From NCBI RefSeq assembly GCF_012489685.1, contig NC_080042.1, positions 5,644,501 through 5,708,500 of the forward strand: 64,000 nucleotides of DNA, in the 5' to 3' direction. Positions 1-10,800 of this stretch are shown piece after piece. This DNA comes from Lotus japonicus. Lineage: Eukaryota; Streptophyta; Magnoliopsida; Fabales; Fabaceae. A model generated the notes under the pieces. The model had not been told where the DNA came from. It made no database searches and saw nothing but the letters and a program-made list of their open reading frames with translations. Positions within the stretch are counted from its first letter, which is position 1. Each line of letters begins with the position of its first letter. A program made the translations under genes and the position numbers.

Positions 1-654
1 CACTACAAGCTCTCGGCCAAAGAGGAAAAAGAGCTCCTGCTCTTTTTCTTCGATCAAATCTGTTTACAAGGTAGTTTTAGGACAAAACTAAGGCAAAGAA
101 ACTGTCGCAACAATTTTCGGACGATCGGATCAAAATACGGCTGTTCAGGGGCGTTTTGGTCCAAAATAAAAGCTAAAAACCTCAAAGTTATCAGTTCGGA
201 AAACAAATTTGACAGCAATGATCCTAACGATATCCGTGACAACAAATCCGAAAGGCACGAAGTCAGATTACGACTTTTCGACAGTAAAGTTTCGAAATGT
301 GCGACAAAAAGGGTTTTGAATCAGTTTTTCAGATCCTTGACAACTCGATCACAATCGGCGAATACTGACGGAGGTTTTAGACTCTTGGGCACGTAGGGAA
401 GATAACCCAAGCGAGAAATCAGGAAAAACGGACAGTTTTACAAAAAGCTCAAAACTTTGAGCACAGAAACGACTAAAGAAACGCAGTAGAAACAGTGATC
501 AGAGGTAAGAATCAAGCTAGTTACCTCGGTACCTTGAAGTAGGGACGAACTGCACGAAGATCGGTCGAGTTTTGGCGAAAAATTCTTCTCCCTCACTCCC
601 CTTCAAACTCGCGGCCTTGGAGGATGAAAATGAGGATATTTTTGAATTTTTGAG

Positions 655-664
655 CTATTTATAG
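655..664 (-). promoter_or_regulatory. TATA-like box, minus strand
   Basis: The minus strand reads CTATAAATAG. Transcription would run leftward out of the window. This fits an LTR promoter of a minus-strand retroelement, but no matching second LTR is visible in the window. Confidence 0.35.
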
Positions 665-1354
665 GCAGGTGAAATCGCGGGAAAATGAAAATTTCGCGAT
701 TCCGATTTTTGCATCACGTTCACCGATGAATTCTAAGAGAGTTTCTTGCGACAGATTTCCAGAACTCAAAACAAATCTCTAACTTTTGGGGAAAACGATA
801 TCTAAAATCCCAAAAGCGGTGTAAGTTAATCTGTCCCGAAAAACTACTTTTTGCTGTGATGGTCAGACGACAAAACTTCCTTCTGAAGAAAGATTGGAAA
901 CGTCGAAACAAATCTGGCAACGCGGACGGAAACTTCGTTAGAAGTCCCGAATAGAAAAAGTCTTCATCCAGCGCTTGAATTTAGGGTTTCCAAGCAAAGA
1001 AATTTGCGTCGTCGGACTTCCGAAAAGTGAATACTATCGTCCGTACAGTCCAGGGTTCCGAAATGAAACGCTGGTCGAAGGAAAAATAAAGAGAATCTTT
1101 AAATTTTCCAAGGATTCGAAATCTCACGTAAAACGTTGCTCTAAAAGCGAAATTAGCCTATTCTGGACACGCTCGCCATAAGGCAGGTGTGCAGACAACT
1201 CGCACTAATTCCTACAGCGACTACGCAACATTCCTCAAGCAATTCCTGAACTTTATTCTTCATTAATCTTTCTCAAACATCAAACTCCTGTCACGCTTAC
1301 ACTAATTCTACGCGTGAGTCGGAAATTAACTTGTTCTGCAAATCCAGGTCTTAC

Positions 1355-1453
1355 ATGACTCCCGCCGAATTGGGTGGTCTTGACGACCCTCCCGGCTTTG
1401 TCGCCGAGCGTTTCCTGAACGAAGAAGACATAGAGCAAGACAAAAAACATTAA
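1355..1453 (+). other. Short acidic ORF (32 aa), possible last exon
   Basis: A 32-codon plus-strand frame starts with ATG and ends in TAA. It encodes an acidic tail (ending NEEDIEQDKKH) and is followed about 10 bases later by an AATAAA-like signal. A pyrimidine-poor AG lies just upstream, so it could be a terminal exon of an antisense transcript in the retroelement. No family is recognised and coding status is uncertain. Confidence 0.2.
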
Positions 1454-1890
1454 TAGTCTTTAAATAAACCATGCAACAACAATCTATTTTTCTGTCCTCT
1501 TGTAATGAAAATTTCGAGCTCCCTTTGTGTTTTGCTTCGTCATGCTTTCCTTTTTTTCGCTCTACTCTTTTCTTGTTCTTTTTTTAACTGCGTAAGTCAG
1601 CCGCAATAGAGTTCGGGCCTTCGCCCCCCACTGAAGCCATGCCCATCATGAGTCTTGGTGATCTGGCTCGTGTAAGCCATACGTAACATGCCCATCATGT
1701 GGACTGCGAACGTGCAGGTCAACCAATCTGCAAATTCCTGACCTTCATTCTTGAAACACCTCATTCCTCAATCCCAACAGAGGATCATCGTTTACCACCG
1801 GCCAAGTGAATTTAAGACATTCAAAGATGATCTTGGTAACAGTGTCTTGGAAGGTGTTTCAGTGATAAATGCAAGCAAACGTTTCACGAA

Positions 1891-1898
1891 TATAAATA
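1891..1898 (+). promoter_or_regulatory. TATA box upstream of the 130-aa ORF
   Basis: TATAAATA lies 57 bases before the ATG of the plus-strand ORF at 1956. The spacing fits a TATA box, a start site about 30 bases downstream and a short leader. It runs opposite to the Tat-like element's own coding strand. Confidence 0.45.
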
Positions 1899-1955
1899 GA
1901 AGGTTTTCTGAGAAGAGAAAGCATACTTTGAGAAGAAACACTCATAGCAAGGATA

Positions 1956-2348
1956 ATGGAGAGAATTCTGAGTGAATTGAGGGAGAGCGCGTTTGAGCAG
2001 AACCTGTATGCTGCATTATACTATCAGAGAACGACAACGGAGAACATAAGGCATCTGATCTGTCGGTTGTTGGCAATGGAGCTTGATGCAATTCTGGAGG
2101 CATCTCTCTGCATCTTCTTGGAGTATGTGGAAGATTTGGGAGGTCTCTTCCGAGAGGAGGTTGAACTCACCATGATGATAAGTGGGTGGGAAATGGAATT
2201 GGAGCTCCGAGCAAACGACACGGAGGAACCGCAAGAAGAGTGCAAGAATGAGATGGCGCAACTGATATTTCAGAGGCGCATCTTAGATAGGCAGATGGCG
2301 GGAATGCTCGACCGATACCATGAGATGAGGAGAAACCCTCCTTTTTAA
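1956..2348 (+). CDS. Uncharacterised 130-aa ORF, antisense to the neighbouring retroelement
   Basis: This ORF encodes 130 aa rich in Glu, Arg, Leu and Met, without signal peptide, transmembrane segment or zinc motif. It looks largely helical (heptad-like Leu/Met/Ile spacing, for example around residues 35-60 and 95-125). A TATA box precedes it. It lies on the strand opposite to the Tat-like gag and protease at 3302-5478. Some Tat-lineage Ty3 elements are known to carry an extra antisense ORF between pol and the 3' LTR, and its position fits that idea. No function can be assigned, and chance openness cannot be excluded. The overlapping minus-strand frames look like shadows. Confidence 0.45.
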   Translation: MERILSELRESAFEQNLYAALYYQRTTTENIRHLICRLLAMELDAILEASLCIFLEYVEDLGGLFREEVELTMMISGWEMELELRANDTEEPQEECKNEMAQLIFQRRILDRQMAGMLDRYHEMRRNPPF

Positions 2349-3300
2349 TTTACTCAAAATTGCAATGAATAAATGACTTTTCTTTATGAGTGCATGATTT
2401 AATGAATGAACGAGCAAATACATAGTGAATGGATAAATGAATGAATGAGTGAATGAATGAATAAGCGAGTCTGGCAACCCGTTATGTGTCTCGCCTTACG
2501 TTACGTCGCCATTTCACACATGTCTCTAGTGCTTGAATATGAGTTTCGCGTGAATATCCTTGAGAGTGTGTTGGGCATATCTAGGACTTTTGCTCAGTCT
2601 TTGACCGAGACTTTGTTCACACACTTTTCCCGTAAGATCAGGTGTGGCCCTACCAGCCTTATTAGGCGGGGACTTATGCTTGCTCGGGACCCAATGGCCA
2701 TGAGGGTTGCCCAAGGCTTGGCCTAGTTAAAAATGCTCGCCCGCGTTTCGGGGAGAATTTACTCGCCCATATTTCGGGGAGGTTCTTGGGATAAGAAGCT
2801 TATCCGCACACGTCGCCAACGGGTGGCTACGGTCAGCGCCGGACTTTCTGGAGCGATCCCCAGACATCAAGGTCGTGTTGGGATCGCCACCTTCAGGGAA
2901 TTCTTCCCACCAGGCTGCCGTCTCAATTCAGTTGAGGGTTAGGAGTATTGCTGAGAATATCCTTGTATATTTTATTTGTAAAAAGATTTTACATTCGAGG
3001 GATGCCTCGTTAAAAAACTCCCGTGGTGGAGAAAAAGAATGCATCTTTATTTTTGTCCTAGTTCTTCAGTCTCCTCGCTGCGCCCTTGCTCTGTCGCTGG
3101 CTCCCTTGATCAAAGCACCACACCTAACACCCCATCCTTCGGCCCGTCGCCCTGCTCGACGACCCTATAGTTAAAGGGAGGCTTTCCTAGCTCATTCTCT
3201 CGCCCGACGCGTCGGTCCGCATTTGTTGGCCTCATACCCGCGGCCTCCGCTGGGTTCTCGCACTTCATATTATTCCTTCTCTTATCCTGACGGCACTGTG
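2349..3300. other. Non-coding retroelement-like DNA with short repeats
   Basis: At about 2395-2465 there is a degenerate GAAT/GAAC tetranucleotide-type repeat. At about 2733-2785 two roughly 25-bp units sharing CTCGCCC and TTTCGGGGAG stand in tandem. On the minus strand near 3000 there is a motif (GTTTTTTAACGAGGCATC) like those in non-coding parts of Tat-type Ty3 elements. No coding region is supported. Confidence 0.35.
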
Positions 3301-3301
3301 A

Positions 3302-4277
3302 CTAGTTCCCTTCTTCCTCCGTCATCCAATTACCCTGAGTCAGACCAACTTCCCTGCTTGCCCCCTGTAGCTCCGCCCTTTTCACCTTCCTTCTCGCCAA
3401 CTGTACTGGCTTGTTGAATGTGGACAATCTCCGGAGCGTTTCCTCCTCTTGTTCCCAGCTAAAGAGGTCCACGTTGTCCTCTACCAACCTATCCAGGCGC
3501 CCCTCCTGCTCGGCTGTAAGCCTGGGCTCAATTGCTAGCACGCCCCTACTGGATGCGTCCATATCCCAATTCTCCCAACGCCTCTTATCAATGGTGCAAG
3601 TAGATTGTTCATTCCGCCCTATCTCTCGGCTTTCTCTGTCCTGACTTCGATCTTTTCCTGACATTTTTACGCTTTCACTGATCTGCTGCTCCCGCCTGCT
3701 CGCGGTGCTCTGGTCCTGTGCAGCTGGTTGTTCCCGTCCGCCCTCAGAGACTTCAATTTCATGACACTTGTGCCCATCATTAACTCCCTTCTTACCATAC
3801 AAACTAAGGAAGTTGTTGTAGCATTCCCTTGCCCCTCGCTGATCTACTGCGATTTTCCCTACTTTGCCGCAAATCAGTGGGTACTTTACCGCCAGGTGAG
3901 CCGTTGATATCACTGCGCAAAGGCGATTCAACGTGTTCTGTCCTATGATGACGTTGTATGCCGCCACAACCTTTCAAGACCAAATACCTTATGCGCAGAA
4001 GCTCAGCGTTTTCTCCAACCCCAAAGACCGTAAACAAATCCACGTAGCCGCGCACCCTGACCTGCTTCCTCGAGAAACCTACCAGGATCCCCGTGTAAGG
4101 CTTCAAATCCTTGTATGTTAATCTCAACTGATCAAATGCTTCTCCGTAAATGATATCCGCGGATATGCCCTGGTCCAGAAGCACTCTTTGCACATTAAAG
4201 CCATTGATTCTTACCATAACCACCACTGGATCGTCTTTGTGCGTCTCAATCCCCTCAAAATCTGCCGACGATAACAC
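3302..4277 (-). pseudogene. Ty3 protease and start of pol, broken
   Basis: Two overlapping minus-strand frames cover this region. The upstream frame holds an aspartic-protease core in which the catalytic motif reads D-Q-G rather than the usual D-S/T-G (within VLLDQGISADIIYGEAF). The downstream frame holds the protease tail, the residues AAYNVIIGQNTLN, and then the N-terminal approach to reverse transcriptase (NVDLFSWEQEE). A frameshift near 3960 joins them, and the RT palm is missing. The product would not be functional. Confidence 0.6.
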
Positions 4278-4327
4278 TATATCCGGGTGTTGACAACCAA
4301 ATGGGGCCGGATACTCTTGTACTGATG

Positions 4328-5478
4328 CTACCGCCTTCTCATGCTTTCGTCTCGCCGTCGACGTGCTGCCGCCCTCGCTAAAGCCCCATGCGATTGTGTT
4401 GATCGTTTCAACTTACGACTTGACATCGCTGTTGAAAGTTTCTTCAGCTCCTTTCTTGCTTGCCACCTTTGTCCTCTTCCTGCCTGCTGTTGGCGCTCGC
4501 CGTCGGCCACCCTATTGGTCCTTGTCTGATTCGCGGTCTGTTGCTCGTGATCGCCTCGCTATGATCAGCCTTCCGACTTTTCCTTTCAACGTGAAACAGT
4601 CACTGGTGTCATGGCCTTCCAAGTGGTGATATTCGCACCACTTTGTCCGACCTTCCTCCCCTCGCCATGAATCAATTCCGTTTTTGCCACTCTCGACTGC
4701 TTGCGTCACCTCCACCTCTTGGAGCAACTTTGCCAATTCTCAACGTCCTCCTTTCTCGAATAGGGTTGCTTCCCTTCGAATTTCTCAACAAATTGCACGA
4801 CCTCCTTGTCCTTTCGTGTACTATTTGCTTCCTTTCTCCGTATCCGTTTTCCCGCCAGCGACACATTCCTTCGGCCGCTCACTTTTTCCGCCTTTACACG
4901 TTTCCTCTTGAATGCGTCGTCCTCCTCTTCTAGGATGTAGGCACTCGCTTGGGAACGAGCCTCTGTCATCGAGTGCGCTGGTTTCCGACTCAGCTTGCTG
5001 TTAAGCTTTCCCGGCAGCAATCCATTTTTGAAAGCGCGCGCGCTTGCCTGAGGCTCCGACTCCTCAATTCTCATGGACGCATTACTGTACCGCTTCAAAG
5101 TTCTCGCTTCAAAGTTTCTCGCTCCATCTGTCGAACGTCATACAAATCTTCAATTGTTACCGGCTCGATCTTGCTTGCAGAGAACTGAATAAGGAATTGC
5201 GACGAGAAGTCGCGGAACTTTGCTATGGATCCCCTTGGCAAAGTCATAAACCAAGCCATCGCCGCGCCCTTAAATGTAGATGGGAACATCCTGCACTTCA
5301 CCGCATCGGAAGTTGCGATTATTGCCATCTTCATATTGAAATAAAGCAAATGATCCTTTGGATCAGTTTGCCCGCTGCACGCTGCCAACACAAGGCTCCT
5401 CATGTCATCCGGTATGGCCACCTCTCTCACCGCCGCTGAGAACGGCTCGAACTTCGCGACGACCTCAGCTTCCCTCAC
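4328..5478 (-). pseudogene. Ty3 gag, frameshifted
   Basis: The first segment (5478-5095) has the plant Ty3 gag signature AMAWFMTLPRGSIAKF followed by F-S-S-Q-F. Further downstream, at about 4736-4512, a WCEYHHLEGHDTSDC segment resembles the zinc-finger-like motif of Tat gag proteins. These segments sit in different minus-strand frames, so at least two frameshifts separate them. The plus-strand ORFs across the interval are shadows. Confidence 0.6.
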
Positions 5479-5788
5479 TTCTTCACCCCACTACTTGAGG
5501 CGATAGTGCTCTAATTCCTCCTGTAAACAATCGTTTTTCTATCTGGCGTCACCACCTCGTGCACGGTGCGCCTCTTCGCGGTGCAACCTGCTTCTTACGC
5601 GACGCGGTGGGAAACTGTGCCTCTGCTCCAGCTCCTCGTTGCGCCGTCGGCGACGTGACTCCATCAAGTTCCGTCAGATGACTAGATTTTAACCGAAAAT
5701 CCAAAAATCGAAGTAAAATTGCACAGAAAATTAGATTTCTCTCGACCAAATCACAATCCACGTAGTCCGGGAATCGAAATCTACCAAT

Positions 5789-5805
5789 CCCCACAGACGG
5801 CGCCA
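5789..5805 (-). other. Primer-binding site of the Tat-like element
   Basis: On the minus strand TGGCGCCGTCTGTGGGG follows the LTR end after two bases. This is the primer-site form typical of Tat/Athila-type plant Ty3 elements, and it fixes the element's orientation. Confidence 0.65.
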
Positions 5806-5807
5806 AA

Positions 5808-6130
5808 TGTTCTATCCAAGAACATAGAGATGAGGTACGGTACCTAGAGTGAAGGGATCGTGATGTGAGAATCTAGAGAGAGTAAGAGCGTAACCGCTTA
5901 GAGAGAGTAACTGAATTTCAATCTTGTTATTTCTGAAATGAGCTAAGAGTCCCTTAGAATTGGTAACCGTCCCTTATTTATAGATTTGGGGATTGGGCTT
6001 GGCGCCCCTAACTTCTCTTAATGGGTCAGTTGGGCCTCCCGGAAGAAGGCCTAATTTCCTAGCTTGCACGCCGCCCTGGGCTGGCGCCCCTGGGCGAGGG
6101 ACCCTAGGGTCTCGCCCAGTCCATCCATCA
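5808..6130 (-). repeat. 5' LTR of the Tat-like element
   Basis: The segment starts TGTTCTATCC and ends near CATCCATCA on the plus strand, giving TG...CA ends in either orientation. A minus-strand TATA-like box (CTATAAATAAG) lies at about 5973-5983. The inner edge is fixed by the primer site. The outer edge is approximate because the partner LTR is not seen. Confidence 0.55.
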
Positions 6131-6204
6131 TTTATAGGGTGGATAATATAAAACCATCATTTTAATATATATATATATAAGAGGGTATTGAGGATTGATA
6201 AATC

Positions 6205-7037
6205 CAATGTTCTGAAAACCGGACCGGTCATTAAACCGGTCAAGACACTGGTTTAAGGTTTAAAGGTTGAACCGGGGTCCAACCGGAGTTGAACCGATAT
6301 TAATAAAATAATATTTTAACAATATTTATACAATTAATATATTAAATACTATTACAATTAATGCTATGCACACTAAAAAAATATACACATTTTCTAATAC
6401 TATATTGAATACACGTCACATTTTATAACCAGCCCATTAAATTTTGTTAGCAAAGAAAGAAAAAAACAAATGCTTTATTCAATAGTGGGATCACGTTTGT
6501 TTTTAATCAATGGCCTACTCACTTTGCAGCCCAATTGGATATGTAACCAAGTTGTAAAGCTATGTAACCAGCCCAAAAAGAAACCCTAATATCTATCTTT
6601 TCTAATTTCTAGTGTTTCCATCACAGCCACACAACACTGCGCAACTTTCTTCTCATCATGTTCTATTTTCAGTCCTAAACCGATAGAGAGAACACAGAGG
6701 AAAAAAAATAGAGACTTATTGCATATAGAGTTGCGACATGGTTGAAAGCTTGCATAGTACACGTTTGGTTTTTGTTTTTTTTTTCAGAATGGTAAGATTT
6801 CACTTTCTCATTTTCAGAGAACGTGAACAACTCTAGAAAAAAAAAGCTTCTTCTACCTGAACCGGTTAGACCTCTGACCGCCGGTTTTCATCGGTTTTTC
6901 CGGTTCTTGACCGGTTCCACCGGTTTTACACCGGTCCTCTCACCCTCCGATTATTACCCCGGACCGAACCGTCTAATGGTGCGGTTCCCGGTTGAACCGG
7001 TCGAACTGACCGGTCCGGTCCGGTTTTCAGAACACTG
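6205..7037. mobile_element. Non-autonomous hAT-type element, 833 bp
   Basis: Perfect 8-bp target duplications GATAAATC flank the element (6197-6204 and 7038-7045). The ends are inverted: CAATGTTCTGAAAACCGG on the left and the complement of CAGTGTTCTGAAAACCGG on the right. The subterminal regions are crowded with GGTTNAACCGG and ACCGGT motifs in both orientations. The middle is AT-rich and has no transposase, so it depends on a transposase in trans. An 8-bp duplication with such ends is characteristic of the hAT superfamily. Confidence 0.9.
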
Positions 7038-7045
7038 GATAAATC

Positions 7046-7323
7046 TATACAACACAATTTTTAACACCAAACAATTATTAAATGTATATGTATCATATAA
7101 TCTTATGTTTAATATGAGGTATCAAATGAGACTTAAAAGATGGGGGTTTCATTCTTAACTCTGTCTCAAAGCCGATATGATAAATATAATTATTTTCCAC
7201 CACGTGTGTACAGGCCACACTCGTGAGATGTGCCTCAATCGAATTTCTGAATAGCGATCCCAAGTGTCACACGCAGGCCTTGACAAGTTGAAAACCAAGG
7301 TCATGTTTTATTTAGTGATAGCC
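7046..7323. other. Host DNA upstream of the REM pseudogene
   Basis: About 280 bases lie between the hAT and Copia insertions. They are probably the original 5' region of the B3 pseudogene that resumes after 12335. I see no coding region or RNA gene in them. Confidence 0.4.
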
Positions 7324-7328
7324 AAATC

Positions 7329-7607
7329 TGTTGAGAATCAATTCAAATTGTATAATGGTTAGTTGGGCCTAATAGTTAGTTGGGTCTAATGGGCTTAATT
7401 AGAAGATACCATTAGCATTGGCAAGTTGCCAAGTGCAATGGCAGTTAGTGTTGTATCTGTGTAATTGTAACCGTGTGTGTGTAATGTTTGTAGCAAGTGT
7501 TTGTGGCACTATAAATACTACAGCAATGAATGAATAAAGTAGAGAAATTTCATTCTGCAATTATCTTCTTTCATCTTCTGAGTTGTTTCTTTCACTGTGA
7601 GCTAACA
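7329..7607 (+). repeat. 5' LTR, Copia element 1
   Basis: 279 bp, starting TGTTGAGAATC and ending GAGCTAACA. A TATA box (ACTATAAATAC) lies near 7509-7519. It differs from the 3' LTR at three bases, all in the first 100 bp. Confidence 0.95.
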
Positions 7608-7610
7608 GAG

Positions 7611-7623
7611 TGGTATCAAGAGC
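7611..7623 (+). other. Primer-binding site, Copia element 1
   Basis: TGGTATCAAGAGC begins three bases after the 5' LTR and resembles the complement of the 3' end of initiator tRNA-Met, the usual Copia primer. Confidence 0.85.
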
Positions 7624-7854
7624 TTTTACGATCTAGGGTTTGAAAGGGGAAATTTCACAATTTCCCAATTTCTGTGAGTCCTTGCTTCCTCTTCCTTAAG
7701 CCGAGGCTTTGTGAGGAAGGTTCTGCGTGCGGTGTTGCAATTGGGTGCGTGCGGTGCTTCGTTTGGCTGTGTTCGATGCTTCAATTGGGTGCGTGTGGTG
7801 CTTCAATTGGGCTCTTCAATTTCTGTGATTGTGGGTTCCTCGTTGGTGTGAAGA

Positions 7855-10800
7855 ATGGCTAGTAACAGCAATCTTCTGACAAATCTACCAGTCTTTGATG
7901 GCAAAAGCTGGGATCAATGGAGCAAGAAGATGCGTGTTATCTTCAATGTTCAGGATGTGGCTAAATATGTTGATAATGGCTACACTCCATTGGAGGCGGA
8001 TCCTACACCAGAACAACGGGCAGCCTTCAAGGAGAGAAAGAAGCAAGATCAGAAAGCACTGCTCTACATTCATCAATGTGTTGATTCTAAAATCTATGAG
8101 AAGATTTCTGAATCAGTGACGTCTAAAGAAGCCTGGGATCTGCTGAAAAAGTACTATGGTGGTGATGATAAAGTGAAGAAGGTGCGGCTTCAGGTTCTAC
8201 GAAGGCAATATGAGACACTGCACATGATGAAGAATGAGTCAGTGGCTTAGTATTTCACAAGATTGGTGGTTTTGGCCAATCAAATGAAGAACTGTGGTGA
8301 TGAACTGCCAGAAATTCGTTTGGTAGAGAAGGTACTTCGCACTTTACCTTCTAAATTTGATATCATAGTCACTACTTTAGAGGAGACAAAGGATCTCACT
8401 ACCATGAGATTAGAAGATCTTCAAGGAACCTTAGAAGCCAGGGAACTCATAATTTCTGACAGGAAAGCTGATGATGAACTTGAACGTGCTTTGTTCATTC
8501 AATCCAAGAAGAATTCCTCTTTTGAAGAAAGGAAAAAGAAGTGGAAAAAGGGTAAACAAAAATTCCGTGGCAAAGAAGATTCCTCATCAAAGGATCAAGG
8601 TGGTGAAGATGATAAATTAGACAACAAGAAAGGTTCTGGTCATGAAAAAATCAAGAAGAAATTTGATAAGAGCAAGATTCAATGCTTTAATTGTGAGAAA
8701 TTTGGTCACTTTGCTTCTGAATGCAATAGTGGTAAAGGGGGTCCTGGGAAGAAGCAACAATCCAAGAAAACTGATGAAGAAGCACATCTTGCACAGGGTG
8801 ATTCAGATACTGAACCACTTGTGATGATGATTACAACCAATAAGGGTGAACAAACTTCAGATGTTTGGTACTTGGACACAGGGTGCTCCAACCACATGAC
8901 AGGCCAAAGAGAATGGCTTAGTGACTTTGATGCCACCAAGAAGACACAAGTCAGTTTAGCAGACCATAGTAAACTTACTGCTGAAGGAAAGGGAACAATT
9001 TCTCTCGTAACACCAGGTGGCAGACCTGCACTTGTGAAAGAGGTTTTCTATGTTCCAAATCTGAAGTGTAATCTGATTAGTGTTGGCCAGCTAGTAGAAA
9101 AGGGTTTCTCAGTGACAATAGACAAAAGGGGGCTGAGATTGTTTGATCCGAAGGGGAAGTTTGTGCTCAAGTCAGTTCTATCCAAGAACAGGACCTTCAA
9201 GGCTAACATAACCACTTCAGCTCCTCAATGTCTCTTGACAACTTCTACAAATCAGGAGGCGTATCTCTGGCATCAAAGGTATGGACATTTGAACTTCAGA
9301 AGTTTAAGTGATTTGAGGTCCAAAAGTCTGGTTTATGGTATTCCTAAGCTTCATGTACCAGATAGAGTTTGTTCTGTGTGTCTAGCTGGGAAACAAACTC
9401 GCTTGCCATTTGTAAAGAGTATTCAGTTGAGAGCTCAGCATGTTTTAGATGTGGTTTCTTCAGACATTTGTGGACCATTTGAGGTTTTTTCACTAGGGGG
9501 TAGCAAGTATTTCATTACCTTTATAGATGAGTTCAGTAGAAGGATCTGGTTATATCTCATCAAGCTTAAAAGTGAAGCTTTTCCTGTCTTCAAAAGATTC
9601 AAAGCTGAAGCAGAAAAACAGAGTGATAAGTACTTGAAGAAACTCAGAACTGATGGTGGGGGGGAATACACCTCAAGAGAGTTTGCAAAATTTTGTGAGG
9701 AGCAAGGGATTCTTCATGAAATAACAGCCCCTTACACACCTCAACATAATGGCCTTGCAGAGCGAAGAAACAGAAGTCTGGTTGAAATGGCTAGAAGCAT
9801 GCTGAAACAAAAACATCTTCCTTCAAGTTTCTGGGGAGAAGCAGTGTGTACTGCAGCCTATGTACTGAATAGGTGTCCTACTAAGAGTTTAAATGGCAAG
9901 GTACCAGAGGAAGTATGGTCTGGCATCAAACCAAGTGTAGGACACTTAAGGGTATTTGGTTCATTAGCCTACAAACATGTTCCTGATGCTAAAAGAACCA
10001 AGTTGCAAGATAAAAGTGAGCCAGTGATATTGATGGGTTATCATGCTACTGGGGCTTACAGATTGTATAGTCCAATGACTCAGATATTGCTTGTTAATAG
10101 AGATGTTTTGGTCTGTGAAAATGAGGAATGGAACTGGCAAAAAGGTGGTGATTCAGATCAGATTTTACCAGTTCACATTCAAGAATTTGAAGATCATGAT
10201 GTTACTCATGATCCAGTTCCTAATGAAGCTAATGATGATCAGCAAGGTGGTCAACCGAATGCCAATTATCAACCAGAAGCTGATTCTGATATGGATAGTG
10301 GGTCAGACAATGAACCACCTGACTTGTTTGATGGTCAAGGTTCTGGTTCAAGCAATCTGCAGAATGTACAGCTTGCTACTAGACCTGTGAGACAGAAGAA
10401 ACTTCCTACTAGGTTCCATGACTTTGAAATTGCAACTGACAATGCAGTCACCGAAGAAGGAGAGTTGATTCAGTATGCAATGCTAGTAGATTCTGAACCT
10501 ATTGGCTACAAAGAAGCCCTGAAGGAACAAGTTTGGCATGATGCTATGACTGATGAACTCAGAGCTATTGAGAAGAACAATACATGGAAGTTAGTCAATT
10601 TGCCTACTGGTAAAAAGCCTATAGATGTCAAGTGGGTCTTCAAAGTTAAATTGTCTCCATAGGGTGAAGTAATAAAGCACAAAGCTAGACTTGTTGCAAA
10701 GGGGTTTTTGTAGAAACCTGGAATTGACTACTTTGAGGTCTTTGCACCAGTGGCAAGGCATGAGACAATCAGGCTTGTGGTTGCTTTAGCTTGTGGGAGA

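Larger units (their letters stand above)
1..1890. other. Unassigned repeat-like non-coding DNA
   Basis: No convincing long coding region is seen here. The minus strand carries a TATA-like box near 655-664 followed by AT-rich leader-like sequence running off the left edge, which resembles an LTR promoter. The stretch lies beyond the 3' side (in minus-strand terms) of the Tat-like element at 3300-6130. It may be that element's 3' non-coding region, or an LTR of a different Tat/Ogre-type element. I cannot place the boundary. Confidence 0.35.
3300..6130 (-). mobile_element. Decayed Tat-like Ty3/gypsy retrotransposon, 5' part
   Basis: Read on the minus strand, the order is LTR (6130-5808), primer-binding site, gag, zinc-finger-like motif and protease, followed by a few dozen residues that look like the start of reverse transcriptase. 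Most of reverse transcriptase, RNase H and integrase are absent before about 3300, so pol is deleted or lies outside this copy. Several frame changes break the coding region. The Tat-like assignment rests on the gag and protease style and on the primer site. The left boundary is not resolved. Confidence 0.6.

Noticed and set aside
3411..5478. Plus-strand ORFs of 60-130 aa across 3.4-5.4 kb
   Set aside because: They are antisense shadows of the Tat-like gag and protease, and none shows a domain.
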